Source: Gemmatimonadota bacterium
Lineage (GTDB): Bacteria; Gemmatimonadota; Gemmatimonadetes; Gemmatimonadales; GWC2-71-9
Assembly: GCA_003221035.1 (NCBI GenBank)
Contig: QHUB01000008.1
Location: 1 to 64,000, forward strand
DNA: 64,000 nt
Direction: 5' to 3'
The notes beneath the pieces are model-generated. The model was not told the DNA's origin. It searched no databases and was given only the letters and a program-made list of their open reading frames with translations. The position numbers were made by a program, and so were the translations under genes. Below are positions 36,152 to 45,844 of the stretch, in pieces. The first letter of the stretch is position 1. Each line of letters opens with the position of its first letter.

Positions 36152-38525
36152 GGGCGGTGCGTCTCCGTTCCCACACCGGCGGCACCACGAAGCCCGCAAT
36201 CACGAGCAGCAGCGTGACGAGTCCAATCGCCTTCCCCCTGGCAAACGCGCGCGAGTGATAGCTCAGCTCGAGTCGCTTGGTACCCGGCCCCACAGGTACC
36301 GTCAACAGCGCGTGGTCGCCGCGCAGCACCTGCCCCGGATGGCCGTCCACGTTCACGCGCCAATCGAGATACCAGTTTTCCGCGATGAGCACGTAGCTCG
36401 ATTCCGCCGGCGGCGGATCGAGCTCCACGATCATCCTCCCCGCGTCCCACGCGGTCACATGCGCGCGCGACGGCGACGCGGGCGGCACCCCCTGGAGTGG
36501 CCGCGGCTTGATGGGCGAGTTGGACGGCAAGAGCACGACGCGGTCGAACGGCGGGAACCGCGGATCCGCGAGCGTCGGGGGCACGAGCGAGTCGGCGTCG
36601 ACCTTCACCGCGGCCGGGACAACGCGGGCATAGGGAGGAGCCGTGTCGGCTTCGTACAGATAGCCTGGATTCCCCGCCGTCTGGACTGGACCCATCACTC
36701 TGTGATAACCCGGCACCTTGACGGTGTCGGTGATCAACAGGTATCGCACCGCGAGCAAGTCCCAGAGCTTGGTCGAGGTCACGAGAAAACGCGCCTCGTT
36801 CTGCGTACCCGGCCGTCCCCCGATGAGCTCATCGAAGTAGCGCAGCTCGTTTCCCTGATACCCAAGCACCTGCGGAATGCCATGGGCCATCAGGACGTTC
36901 TCCGGATACACGTTGAAGTCCAGCACGCGGAACGGTTTTGGCACCGCCTTGAGCCGCGTCGTGAGTGGATCGAGACGATACAGCGATTGATTCGGCGGGT
37001 CGGAATAGAGCCAGAAGTGACGGCCGTCGCGCCACAGATCGGCGCCGACCAGCAGTGGCAGTCCCAGCGCCAGCGCAATGACGGGCGCTTTGCCGCGCAG
37101 ATACGCGAAGGCGACGAGCGCGACGGCGAACAGCAGGACCGCGCCGATCAGGGCCGAGACGCGAATGTCGGGCCCCCACGCCTCCGCCAGTTGCCGCCGC
37201 CCACCCCCGAGAGGAGCCAGCGACTCGGCGAGATGACCGAACGCACCCGCAAGGCCGAGTAAGGCGATCACGCCGGACAGAATGAGCCAGGTGCGCACGT
37301 GCCCCTCGCCCTCTTTGCGCTCGAGCCGGCTCGTGCCGAGGGCGGCGAGACTCGCCGTGCAGAACGCGACCACGAAGAACACCATCCCCGGCGCGCGTGT
37401 CTTCCGAACGTACGGCATGACGCTCCACCACAGCTTGTAGAACGGCGTCGCATTCCCGAGGGCAATCAGGAGGAACAGGATGCAGATGCCGCCGAGCCAC
37501 CAGATGAGCCGGCGCCGTTCCGGCTGTCCACGGAGACCGAGAATGGCCAGCAGGATCACCGGCAGCCCGAGGTACTCGGAGTGCAGCTTGATGGGGTTCG
37601 AGCCCCAGTAGGTGCCCCCTCCCCCGCCGGTGAACCCGGCCAGGAAGAACTCCGGCACGTGATCCCAGGGCACGCCGTACGACGCGGCGCTCTCGAACGC
37701 GCCCGAGTACGCCACGGCGCGCGGCGAATGCGGGATGTATTCCAGGAACGGGAGGATTTGCGGCATCGCAATCCCAAAGCCTGCGATCACGGCGGCGAGC
37801 ACGATGGCGAGGCGCGTCAGGCGCGGCGCAAGCGGCTCGCTCGTGGGCTCACCGAATGTCAGGTACAACGCCCACAATCCGGTCGCGATCAGGAGATAGT
37901 ACGTCGTCTGAACGTGCGGGCTCAGCAGACACAACGCGACCGCAACCGCCAGGAGCGGATATCCCCAGGCGCGCCGGTCGCGCAACGCCACTACGAGCGC
38001 GAGGCATGCGAGCGGCAGCATCGTCGAGACGAACAGCTTGCCGTCGTGCCCCGGCCGCGCGTACGAGATGAGGATCCCCGTCAACTGATACGCGACGCCG
38101 CCGACGACCGATCCGGTCCACGAGATCCTGAGCCGGCGCAACAACAGGAACATGAACATCCCGGCCAGGATGTAATGCAGCACAAAACCAAAATTGGTGA
38201 CCTTGTCCGCTGAGAACTTCCAACGCAGGAACGACGTGGGATAGAGCACGTCGCCGTGCGTCACGACCGCGATGTACGGCAGCCCGTCCATGATCATCGG
38301 ATTCCACAGCGGCAGCTGGCCCGTCGCGCGCCACTGCTCCGCCTGCCACTCGTGGACCGCGTAGGCGCTGGCATACTGATCGCTCATCGGCGCGGCGAGC
38401 CACTTCCCCCGGAGCATCGGCAGGGCCAGGATCACGATGAACAGCACAAAGAAGCCCGTCGCCGTCAGCGTGGGAAGACGCGGCTCGTAACCGGCGCCGG
38501 CGCCTACCTGCGGCGTCTGCTGCAT
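36144..38525 (-). CDS. YfhO-like multi-TM membrane protein
   Basis: 793 aa, >10 hydrophobic helices, GVAYQLTGILISYARPGHDGKLFVSTMLPLACLAL. Confidence 0.82.
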   Translation of the reverse strand: MQQTPQVGAGAGYEPRLPTLTATGFFVLFIVILALPMLRGKWLAAPMSDQYASAYAVHEWQAEQWRATGQLPLWNPMIMDGLPYIAVVTHGDVLYPTSFLRWKFSADKVTNFGFVLHYILAGMFMFLLLRRLRISWTGSVVGGVAYQLTGILISYARPGHDGKLFVSTMLPLACLALVVALRDRRAWGYPLLAVAVALCLLSPHVQTTYYLLIATGLWALYLTFGEPTSEPLAPRLTRLAIVLAAVIAGFGIAMPQILPFLEYIPHSPRAVAYSGAFESAASYGVPWDHVPEFFLAGFTGGGGGTYWGSNPIKLHSEYLGLPVILLAILGLRGQPERRRLIWWLGGICILFLLIALGNATPFYKLWWSVMPYVRKTRAPGMVFFVVAFCTASLAALGTSRLERKEGEGHVRTWLILSGVIALLGLAGAFGHLAESLAPLGGGRRQLAEAWGPDIRVSALIGAVLLFAVALVAFAYLRGKAPVIALALGLPLLVGADLWRDGRHFWLYSDPPNQSLYRLDPLTTRLKAVPKPFRVLDFNVYPENVLMAHGIPQVLGYQGNELRYFDELIGGRPGTQNEARFLVTSTKLWDLLAVRYLLITDTVKVPGYHRVMGPVQTAGNPGYLYEADTAPPYARVVPAAVKVDADSLVPPTLADPRFPPFDRVVLLPSNSPIKPRPLQGVPPASPSRAHVTAWDAGRMIVELDPPPAESSYVLIAENWYLDWRVNVDGHPGQVLRGDHALLTVPVGPGTKRLELSYHSRAFARGKAIGLVTLLLVIAGFVVPPVWERRRTARA

Positions 38526-38547
38526 CTGTTGCGTCTGCGGCGCCTGT

Positions 38548-39459
38548 CTATTTGCCAGTCAATTCCTCCTTGCGAGCCGGCTTCAACGCCAACATCAATC
38601 CCGCCGCGCCCACCTCCGTCAGCGTGAGCTGAACGCGCGATGCGAGACTGATCGCCAACGCCCCTCCCCCTCCCACCAACGGCGTCAGGAATCCGACGAG
38701 AGCGAGATCGCGCACTCCGATCCCGCCCGGCACGAATACCGCCACGATGCCCATCACGTATCCCAGCGCGAACATACCCATGGCGGCTGTAACCGGCACG
38801 GACGCCGTGGAAATCAGGCCGTGAATCAGCATCCAAAATGAGGCGCCAAAGGTAACCCAGCTCAACAACATCAGCCCGCTCGAGGCGAGGATGGCGGAAA
38901 TGGGGAGCGGCGGCAGCGGGGATTTCGCATCGGCCAGGGCGCCCAGCCACTCTGCTGTGCGCCGCCACGCCAGGACCCCGATCAGCACGAGCGCTCCCAG
39001 CACAGACGCACCCAGCAGCACGGGCGATGCGGCGTGCGGCGTCGCGATCGCGGTCAAGAAGACACCCGTCCCCAACACGACCGCCTGCATCGCGAATGCC
39101 GAGACCGCCGCGGCGCTCCGGCGCACGCCGGCGCGCTCGGCCAGGACCACCAGCCCCGCGACGCTCCACACCTTTCCCGGGATGTAGCGGCCCAGGTTGG
39201 CGAGCGTCCAGGCCCGAGCACCATCGAGGTATCGCAGACGCTGATCCCAGCCGCGCAGCATCTGACGCCACGATTCGATTTGAATGGCGTACGTCAGAAA
39301 GACGACGAGGACGGACGCAGCCAGCCAGGCGACGTTGAGATCGAGCGTGACGTGGACCGACTGGAAGGCGGCCCAGTTGCGCGCGATCGAGCGCGCGATC
39401 AGGGCCAAAATGAGGAGCATGGCGGCGAGCTTCGCCGCCCGCAGCCACCCGGATCTCAA
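38548..39459 (-). CDS. flippase-like / lysylphosphatidylglycerol-synthase-TM family protein
   Basis: LGRYIPGKVWSVAGLVVLAERAGV; VFVPGGIGVRDLALVGFL; TTG start overlaps methyltransferase stop. Confidence 0.85.
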   Translation of the reverse strand: MRSGWLRAAKLAAMLLILALIARSIARNWAAFQSVHVTLDLNVAWLAASVLVVFLTYAIQIESWRQMLRGWDQRLRYLDGARAWTLANLGRYIPGKVWSVAGLVVLAERAGVRRSAAAVSAFAMQAVVLGTGVFLTAIATPHAASPVLLGASVLGALVLIGVLAWRRTAEWLGALADAKSPLPPLPISAILASSGLMLLSWVTFGASFWMLIHGLISTASVPVTAAMGMFALGYVMGIVAVFVPGGIGVRDLALVGFLTPLVGGGGALAISLASRVQLTLTEVGAAGLMLALKPARKEELTGK

Positions 39460-40073
39460 TCCTTTACGAACTTGTAGGCGATGGACCGCCCCAAGAGCCA
39501 CCAGGGCGCGCGAATCGGCGGCCAGATGTAGGTGCCGGCGTAGTCGGCGCGGCGGAACCCGTTCATCTCCCCCAGGCGCGTCATCGTCTGCTTCGTCCAA
39601 CTGTAGACGTGCCCCCACTTGTCGGGCACGCCGAACAGATTCCAGATGATCTCTTTGAAATGGTAGGGATTCGGGACCGAGACGACCCACACCCCGCCCC
39701 GCTTGAGCACGCGATACACCTCGGCCGCGGTCTGAAATGCGGTCGGTGTATGCTCCAGGACTTCGATCATGAATACCCGATCGAAGGACGCATCCGGAAA
39801 CGGCAGCCCTTTGGTGATATCGTGGATCAGGACGTCGGACGCGGCGTATTCGGGCGCGATATCCAGGCCCTGATATTTGATCCCTTGCGGCAGGAACTTC
39901 CGGATGTCGCCCTCGCGTCCCCCGATGTCGAGCACCGCGTGGCCCGGCTGCGTCTGCGCGAGCTTCTGCGCGAGCCGATAGCGGATGCTTTCCTCGCCCC
40001 AATTGCGCCACCCGACGCGAGCGCTGTAGAACTCGGCCAGCTCTTGCGAGGCGACACCGATGCGTTTTGCCAT
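39456..40073 (-). CDS. class I SAM-dependent methyltransferase
   Basis: AVLDIGGREGDIRKFL...DRVFMIEVLEHTP...YRVLKRGGVWVVSVPN. Confidence 0.9.
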   Translation of the reverse strand: MAKRIGVASQELAEFYSARVGWRNWGEESIRYRLAQKLAQTQPGHAVLDIGGREGDIRKFLPQGIKYQGLDIAPEYAASDVLIHDITKGLPFPDASFDRVFMIEVLEHTPTAFQTAAEVYRVLKRGGVWVVSVPNPYHFKEIIWNLFGVPDKWGHVYSWTKQTMTRLGEMNGFRRADYAGTYIWPPIRAPWWLLGRSIAYKFVKD

Positions 40074-40130
40074 GCCGAAAAGCTCCTCAGAGAACACGTC
40101 TAAATCAAGAGAAGGCCTTATCTTGGGCGC

Positions 40131-41354
40131 ATGGAAGGCATGCGGATCCTCCATCTGGTGACCGCGTTTCCGCGGGACGAACGCGACATCATCGCGCCCT
40201 GGCTGATCGAGCTGATCAAACGGCAACGCGCTGCCGGCCACGACGTGCAGGTGTTCGCCCCCGCCTACCACGGCTCGGCCAGTCATCAGTTCGCCGGCAT
40301 TCCGGTGCATCGGTTCCGGTACTTCTTCTCCCGTTGGGAGTCGCTGACGCACGACGAGTCGGCCGCCGACCGGATGAGCCGCTCGCTGCTGTTTCGAATG
40401 ATGCCGGCGCCCTTTGTGCTCGCGGGGATGGCGGCGGTGTGGCGGCTGTGCCGCCGCGAGCGCTATGACGTCATCCACGTGCATTGGCCTGTGCCGCTCG
40501 CGCTGTGGGGGTGGGCGGCCCGTCGCGCACGCAGAGTCCCGGTCGTGCTGACGTTCTACGGCATCGAGCTCCGCTGGGTGAAACGCTCGCTCACGTTCCT
40601 CAAGGGCTTTGTACGCTGGGCCTGCCGCTGGGCCGACCGCGTTGTGGCGATCTCATCGGAAACGGCGCGCGAGATCCGCGACCTGGTCGATGTGCCCGTG
40701 GACGTCATTCCCTACACGACCCCCTTCCCCGGTCACCCGGAGCCGCGCGCACTCGCGCGAAGAGACGGCACGCCGCTCACGATTCTGTTCATCGGCCGCC
40801 TGATCGAGCTGAAAGGCCTCGCTCATCTCATCGAGGCCGCGGGGTTATTACGAGGAAAACTGAATGCGCGCATCGTGGCGATCGGCATCGGGCCGGAACG
40901 ACAGCGGCTGGAAGCGTTGGCGCGCGATCGCCAGGTGAACGTCGATTTCCGCAACAAAGTCCCCGACGCCGAGCTCCATCAGGCATTTCTCACATCGGAT
41001 CTGTTGGTACTTCCATCGATCATCGACGCGCGCGGCGACACCGAGGGGCTGGGCGTCGCCCTGCTGGATGCCATGAGCTACGGCATTCCCGCGATCGGGA
41101 CGAATGTCGGCGGGATTCCAGACATCATCGAGAATGGTGTGTCGGGACTGCTCGTCCCCCCCGCCGACCCGCGCGCGCTCGCGAGCGCAATCGAGCGCGT
41201 GGCGTCAGATCCGGCCTATGCGCAGCGCCTGGCCGACGCCGGTCGAGAGCGGCTGCGGACGCACTTCAGCTGGGACGTGATTACGAAACGGTGGGATGCG
41301 GTCTACCGCGCGGCTTCGGCCGGTTTGCCAGCCCCGTCTTCCAGTCGTAATTGA
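40131..41354 (+). CDS. glycosyltransferase family 4
   Basis: MRILHLVTAFPRDERDIIAPWL; LFIGRLIELKGLAHLIEAAGLL; TEGLGVALLDAMSYGIPAIGTNVGGIPDII. Confidence 0.94.
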   Translation: MEGMRILHLVTAFPRDERDIIAPWLIELIKRQRAAGHDVQVFAPAYHGSASHQFAGIPVHRFRYFFSRWESLTHDESAADRMSRSLLFRMMPAPFVLAGMAAVWRLCRRERYDVIHVHWPVPLALWGWAARRARRVPVVLTFYGIELRWVKRSLTFLKGFVRWACRWADRVVAISSETAREIRDLVDVPVDVIPYTTPFPGHPEPRALARRDGTPLTILFIGRLIELKGLAHLIEAAGLLRGKLNARIVAIGIGPERQRLEALARDRQVNVDFRNKVPDAELHQAFLTSDLLVLPSIIDARGDTEGLGVALLDAMSYGIPAIGTNVGGIPDIIENGVSGLLVPPADPRALASAIERVASDPAYAQRLADAGRERLRTHFSWDVITKRWDAVYRAASAGLPAPSSSRN

Positions 41355-42736
41355 AATGGACTTGGCGCGGCGACGGCCGCCTCCAGCTCCACACTTCCAT
41401 CAGGGCGGATCGCCGTCGCGCGCACCGCGCGACGTGCGCGCCGCCACTCCGCGAGCGTGTCGAGCGGCGCCACGAAGGGAGATTCCGCGAGCACGCCCGC
41501 GATCGTCGCGCCATACGCGGGTGGCGCGTCAGGAAATCCCAGCGCCGGCGTGAGATTCGGATGCCACAAGCCGACCCAGAGGCCGCCGACTTCCCGGGCG
41601 GTTGCCGCGAGCTCGAGCGCGTCGCGCGACCATGCCGCGGGATCTTCGACGCCGCGATACTTGCTCAGGGCGCGATCCATCCACGTGAAGGGCGCTTCGT
41701 CGATCGCGATGCGCTGATTGCGCTCTGCGTCCCAGCGCGGTACGACGTCGGCGACGCCCAGTCGAAAGCCGTTGCGATCGGGAAAGCCGAACGTCGTGTC
41801 GTAGATGAATCCGGCCGCCGTCATGGCGTGCTCCGTGACGCCGGGATGAATGCGGACGTAGTGCTGGCGAATGCCGCGGACGGGCGCCCCGGCGATTCCC
41901 TCGAGCCGCCGTCGCTGTTCGGCAAAGGCGCCATGATCCTCGAGGGTCGCGAAGCTGCCGTGGAGCCCGATCTCATGTCCGCCGGCGCGAACCTGCGCCA
42001 GAATGCCGCGCGCCTTGCTCGACTCGGGGCGATAGGTGAGATCGCCGGCGCGTACCGTCTTGAGCGTGGGCGTGCCGCACAGGATGAACCAGGTGGAGTG
42101 GATGCGGGCGCTCGCTTCCTGGTTCAGCACGCCGGTGACGCCTTGAAAGACGGGATCGAAGCCCAGTGATCCGAAGGCAGACGCGGCGACGCGCGAGATC
42201 CGTCCAAACGCTCGCTTGGCGGCGAGCTCCACCAGGCGCAGCGCGGTAAACGCGGGCCACCACGACACGACGTCGAGGTCGTGCGTGAACGCCGCGGCCC
42301 AGCGGCGTCCATCGGGCCACGCCGCCACCGTCCGGAATGCGCGGCGCCCGGCCGCTTTCCGAGTGGCAGTTTGCAGCGCGAGCGCCGCGCGCTGCACGAT
42401 GGGGTCACGTTCGAGTCCCTCGCGCACGAGGGGATTCGCCGACGCCGGGACGCGTGAGTAACGGTCGCGCTCGCTCGCCCGCTGCTCTGCCGCCGCGCCC
42501 GCGACGTCGATGACGGCATGGAGCACCCCGCGAGGGATGCGGACGATTCCGTCGCCGACTTCGATGCCCCAGCCTGCTGCGACCCACCCCCGCAGGTCGC
42601 GGGGCGGATGGTCGCGCAGCTCCAGGCTGACGACGTCGAATGTCGGCGCGGCCGGCACGAGCCGGGCGAGGTCGACCAGCATGTCCAGCGCGAAACGCTC
42701 GGCGGCGGCGAGGCCCACTTCGGGGAGTTTGATCAC
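41303..42736 (-). CDS. polysaccharide-deacetylase-like protein
   Basis: AAFTHDLDVVSWWPAF, TWFILCG, GGHEIGLHGSF. Confidence 0.8.
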   Translation of the reverse strand: MIKLPEVGLAAAERFALDMLVDLARLVPAAPTFDVVSLELRDHPPRDLRGWVAAGWGIEVGDGIVRIPRGVLHAVIDVAGAAAEQRASERDRYSRVPASANPLVREGLERDPIVQRAALALQTATRKAAGRRAFRTVAAWPDGRRWAAAFTHDLDVVSWWPAFTALRLVELAAKRAFGRISRVAASAFGSLGFDPVFQGVTGVLNQEASARIHSTWFILCGTPTLKTVRAGDLTYRPESSKARGILAQVRAGGHEIGLHGSFATLEDHGAFAEQRRRLEGIAGAPVRGIRQHYVRIHPGVTEHAMTAAGFIYDTTFGFPDRNGFRLGVADVVPRWDAERNQRIAIDEAPFTWMDRALSKYRGVEDPAAWSRDALELAATAREVGGLWVGLWHPNLTPALGFPDAPPAYGATIAGVLAESPFVAPLDTLAEWRRARRAVRATAIRPDGSVELEAAVAAPSPFQLRLEDGAGKPAEAAR

Positions 42737-42765
42737 GGGGCGTCGAAACGTACATTACGACCCCA

Positions 42766-43827
42766 ATGCCCGAAACACTGCTCCCCAAGACGCGTATCCC
42801 GCTCCGCCACCTCCTTCTCTTCGGCTGGCTTCCGAGCCCGCTGAAGATCCTGGCGTACCGGCTGCTGCTCGGCTACCGCATCGGTCGCGGCGTGAAGATC
42901 AGCTTCGGCGGCGTCGTGATCGGCAAGAGTGTCGAGTTGGGTGATCACGTCGAGATCGGCCTGCTCGCCGTCGTCCAGGGCGAGACGATCCGTATCGGAC
43001 GACATTCGAGCGTCGGGACGATGAGCTACCTGTCCTGCAACGCGATCGAGATCGGCGACGACGCGAAGATTCGCGAGCAGGTCTACGTCGGCGGGCCGCA
43101 GCTGCCCGAATCCAGGTTCGTGCTGGGCAGCCGGACCATCGTGCTGCAGCTTACGAATATCAATCCAACGAAACCCGTGGTGATCGGGGACGACACGGGA
43201 ATCGGCGGGCATTGTCTGATCTTCACGCACGGCGCGTGGCTGAATCAGCTGGATGGATACCCGGTGACCTACGAGCCCGTCACGCTTGGGAAAAGCGTCT
43301 GGCTGCCCTGGCGGGTTTTCATCATGCCTGGGACGACGATCGGCGACGGCAGCGTGATTGGCGCCAATTCACTCGTGTCCGGGAATATTCCGCCGAGCAG
43401 TCTCGCGGTGGGCAATCCCGCCAAGGTGATCCGCAGCGCGCCGGACTTCCCGAAGAAGCTGAGCGACGGCGAGCGCGCCGGGCTGGTCGAGACGATCATG
43501 GGGGAATTCGATCGATTCGTGCAGCACGGCGGCGTCCGCGTGGAAGCGCACGGGTCGATCAGGGCCTATCACTACAGCCGGCGCACGTGGCGCTTGATGT
43601 GGCTGCGCGCGGGTGTGCGGATGGATGGGATCGCGCCCGCGCGCGGCGATACCGTCTTCTCAGAGGCCGCGCTCGCGCCGGATGCGCTGGCGGACTTTGC
43701 GAAGCGCGGCGTGTACTGGCTCGACCTGGGTGGCAAGACGCGCAGCGAGGGCGGCTCCCGCCTTACGGAGGAGCTCGCCCTCTTTATCGGCCGCTACGGA
43801 ATACGCCTGATCCGCATCAGCGGATGA
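42766..43827 (+). CDS. hexapeptide-repeat acyltransferase
   Basis: left-handed beta-helix repeats (IGKSVELGDHVEIGLLAVVQGETIRIGRHSSVG); PGTTIGDGSVIGANSLVSGNIPPSSLAVGNPAKVI. Confidence 0.92.
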   Translation: MPETLLPKTRIPLRHLLLFGWLPSPLKILAYRLLLGYRIGRGVKISFGGVVIGKSVELGDHVEIGLLAVVQGETIRIGRHSSVGTMSYLSCNAIEIGDDAKIREQVYVGGPQLPESRFVLGSRTIVLQLTNINPTKPVVIGDDTGIGGHCLIFTHGAWLNQLDGYPVTYEPVTLGKSVWLPWRVFIMPGTTIGDGSVIGANSLVSGNIPPSSLAVGNPAKVIRSAPDFPKKLSDGERAGLVETIMGEFDRFVQHGGVRVEAHGSIRAYHYSRRTWRLMWLRAGVRMDGIAPARGDTVFSEAALAPDALADFAKRGVYWLDLGGKTRSEGGSRLTEELALFIGRYGIRLIRISG

Positions 43828-45754
43828 CGTCCACCCATCCGCCCTCGTTCGCGACGAGGACGTCATGGCGCGCGGCGTCGACCGCCACCTCTCGTGGCGT
43901 TCCTCCCACGGTGATCGTACGCACGATGCTGCTCGTGGCCGGATTGACGACCTGCACGAGTCCGGCAAACACCTCACCGACCCACAGCCTTCCATCGGCG
44001 TCACGGGCGAGTCCTTCGCCCCCTGAGGCAAGCGGCACGGCATCGATGCTGCCGGTTGGCAGCCAGATGATCTGCAGGCTGTTGCTCAGCTCGTTCGCGA
44101 CGTACAGCTCGTTCTGGTCGACCGACATCGCCATGCCCTGCGGTCTGCCGCCGAGCGTAAACGTGCGGACGACCGTCATCGTCTTCCAGTTCACTTCGAG
44201 CACCGACCCGGCGTCACGCGTGGCAACGTAGACCAGGTCGCCGTTCGGATGGGTCAGGAGGTGATGTGACGTCGCGGGCAGCGCCAGTGATCCGGTGACG
44301 GTATTGGTCGCGAGGTTCACCTTGAACAACATGTTCGCGTTGGTCGTGACGAAAAGCGTGCTGTCATTCGTCGAGATCGCAACCGGCAGCGGATCGCCCG
44401 TCAACGGGATCGTGGCGATCTGCGTGTTCGTCGCGACGTCGATCACACTGACGTTGTCGCTGAACTGATTCGCTTCGTACGCGCGCGTGCCCGTGGAGTT
44501 GAAGACGATATAGCACGGCAGGCTCCCGACCGGGAACGACGTGGTGACGGTGTTGGTCCGCAGGTCCAGTCGCGCGACCATGTTGGCGTATGGTCGGGTG
44601 ACGTAGGCGATGTCGCCCGAAACGGCGATTCCCAGTGCGCCGTCCGCCAAGCCAACCCGCGTGTAGCCCGTATCCGGCGGCGGCGGCGGTGGTGGCGGCG
44701 GGGGCGGCGGGGGCGGCGGCGGCGGTGGGGGCGGCGGCGGCACGAGCGAGTCACTGGGCTCGATGAAATCGATCCAGCTGTCTTCGTTTCCGACGAGGAC
44801 ATCGCGGCCGTTATAGTCGAGCGCGATTTCACGCGGGGCGCCGCCAACCGGAATGATCCGAATGGTTTCTGCCGTGCGGCGGTTGATCACCTGGACGGCG
44901 CCATTGAACACGAGGCCGACATAGATGTGGTCGCCGTTGTTTCCGAGCGCGAGCCCTTCCCCGCCGCCGGCCAGGGGGATGTTCGTGAACGTACCGTTGG
45001 CCAGTCGGATGTCGTGCACGACATTGCTCAGCTCGTTCGCGACATACAGGTCCTGGCCGCTCGGCGAGAACACCATGTCCTGTGTACGCCCACCCAGGGT
45101 GAACGTCCGCGTGACAATCATGGACCGCCAATCGACCTCCATGACGGTGCCGCCGTCGCGCGTCGCGACGTACAGGAGCTTGCCCTTGGGGTCCATGATG
45201 ATGTGATGCGACGTGGCCGGGAGTTGAATGGAGCCGGTCTGTGCCTTGGTCGCCACGTCGAACTTGAACAGCACGTTGAAATTCGTCGTGACGAGCAGCG
45301 TGCGGCCGTCCGGAGACAGCGCGAGTGCGAACGGGTCGCCGAGCGTGGGAATCGTATCGACTTCCGCATTCGAGGCGACGTCGATGACACCGACGTTATC
45401 GGACCACTGATTGGACACATACGCTTTCGAGCGTGTCGAGTTGAAGACAATCAGCGAAGGCACCATCCCGACGGCGATCTCGGCGGTAATCGTCCGGCTG
45501 CTCAGGTCGACCCGCGCGACGCGACCCGCCGACTGGCCGTGATCGGGTTGCGTGACGTACGCGAATCCCTCCGGCGCAACGGCAATGCCTTCCGGAGAGC
45601 CCGGCAGGGCCATACGTGCGACCGCACCATCGCCGGGGGACGTGGGGCGATCCGCGACGATGCCTTGCTGAGTCTGATCGGTCGGAGAGGAGCAGCCGGC
45701 GGCGAGCAGAACGCCGAGGCCGGCGCCGATGAGCCAACGCAACGATCGAATCAT
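43817..45754 (-). CDS. lipoprotein with two tandem YncE-like beta-propeller domains joined by a polyproline linker
   Basis: lipobox LLAAGC; two homologous halves each with YVATRD.G.V.EV.W......RTFTLGGR.Q.M..S....LYVANELSN. Confidence 0.88.
   Translation of the reverse strand: MIRSLRWLIGAGLGVLLAAGCSSPTDQTQQGIVADRPTSPGDGAVARMALPGSPEGIAVAPEGFAYVTQPDHGQSAGRVARVDLSSRTITAEIAVGMVPSLIVFNSTRSKAYVSNQWSDNVGVIDVASNAEVDTIPTLGDPFALALSPDGRTLLVTTNFNVLFKFDVATKAQTGSIQLPATSHHIIMDPKGKLLYVATRDGGTVMEVDWRSMIVTRTFTLGGRTQDMVFSPSGQDLYVANELSNVVHDIRLANGTFTNIPLAGGGEGLALGNNGDHIYVGLVFNGAVQVINRRTAETIRIIPVGGAPREIALDYNGRDVLVGNEDSWIDFIEPSDSLVPPPPPPPPPPPPPPPPPPPPPPDTGYTRVGLADGALGIAVSGDIAYVTRPYANMVARLDLRTNTVTTSFPVGSLPCYIVFNSTGTRAYEANQFSDNVSVIDVATNTQIATIPLTGDPLPVAISTNDSTLFVTTNANMLFKVNLATNTVTGSLALPATSHHLLTHPNGDLVYVATRDAGSVLEVNWKTMTVVRTFTLGGRPQGMAMSVDQNELYVANELSNSLQIIWLPTGSIDAVPLASGGEGLARDADGRLWVGEVFAGLVQVVNPATSSIVRTITVGGTPREVAVDAARHDVLVANEGGWVDVIR
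44675..44742. repeat. GGC/GGG/GGT low-complexity tract encoding polyproline (minus strand)
   Basis: ggcggcggcggcggtggtggcggcgggggcggcggggg... Confidence 0.95.
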
Positions 45755-45844
45755 GATTGTCGTCCGAAGGAGTTAGGTAGAGGATCTCAAGACGGGTATG
45801 GAGATCGCAAGTAGAAGCGCACGATGCGACATCGATCGAAGGAG

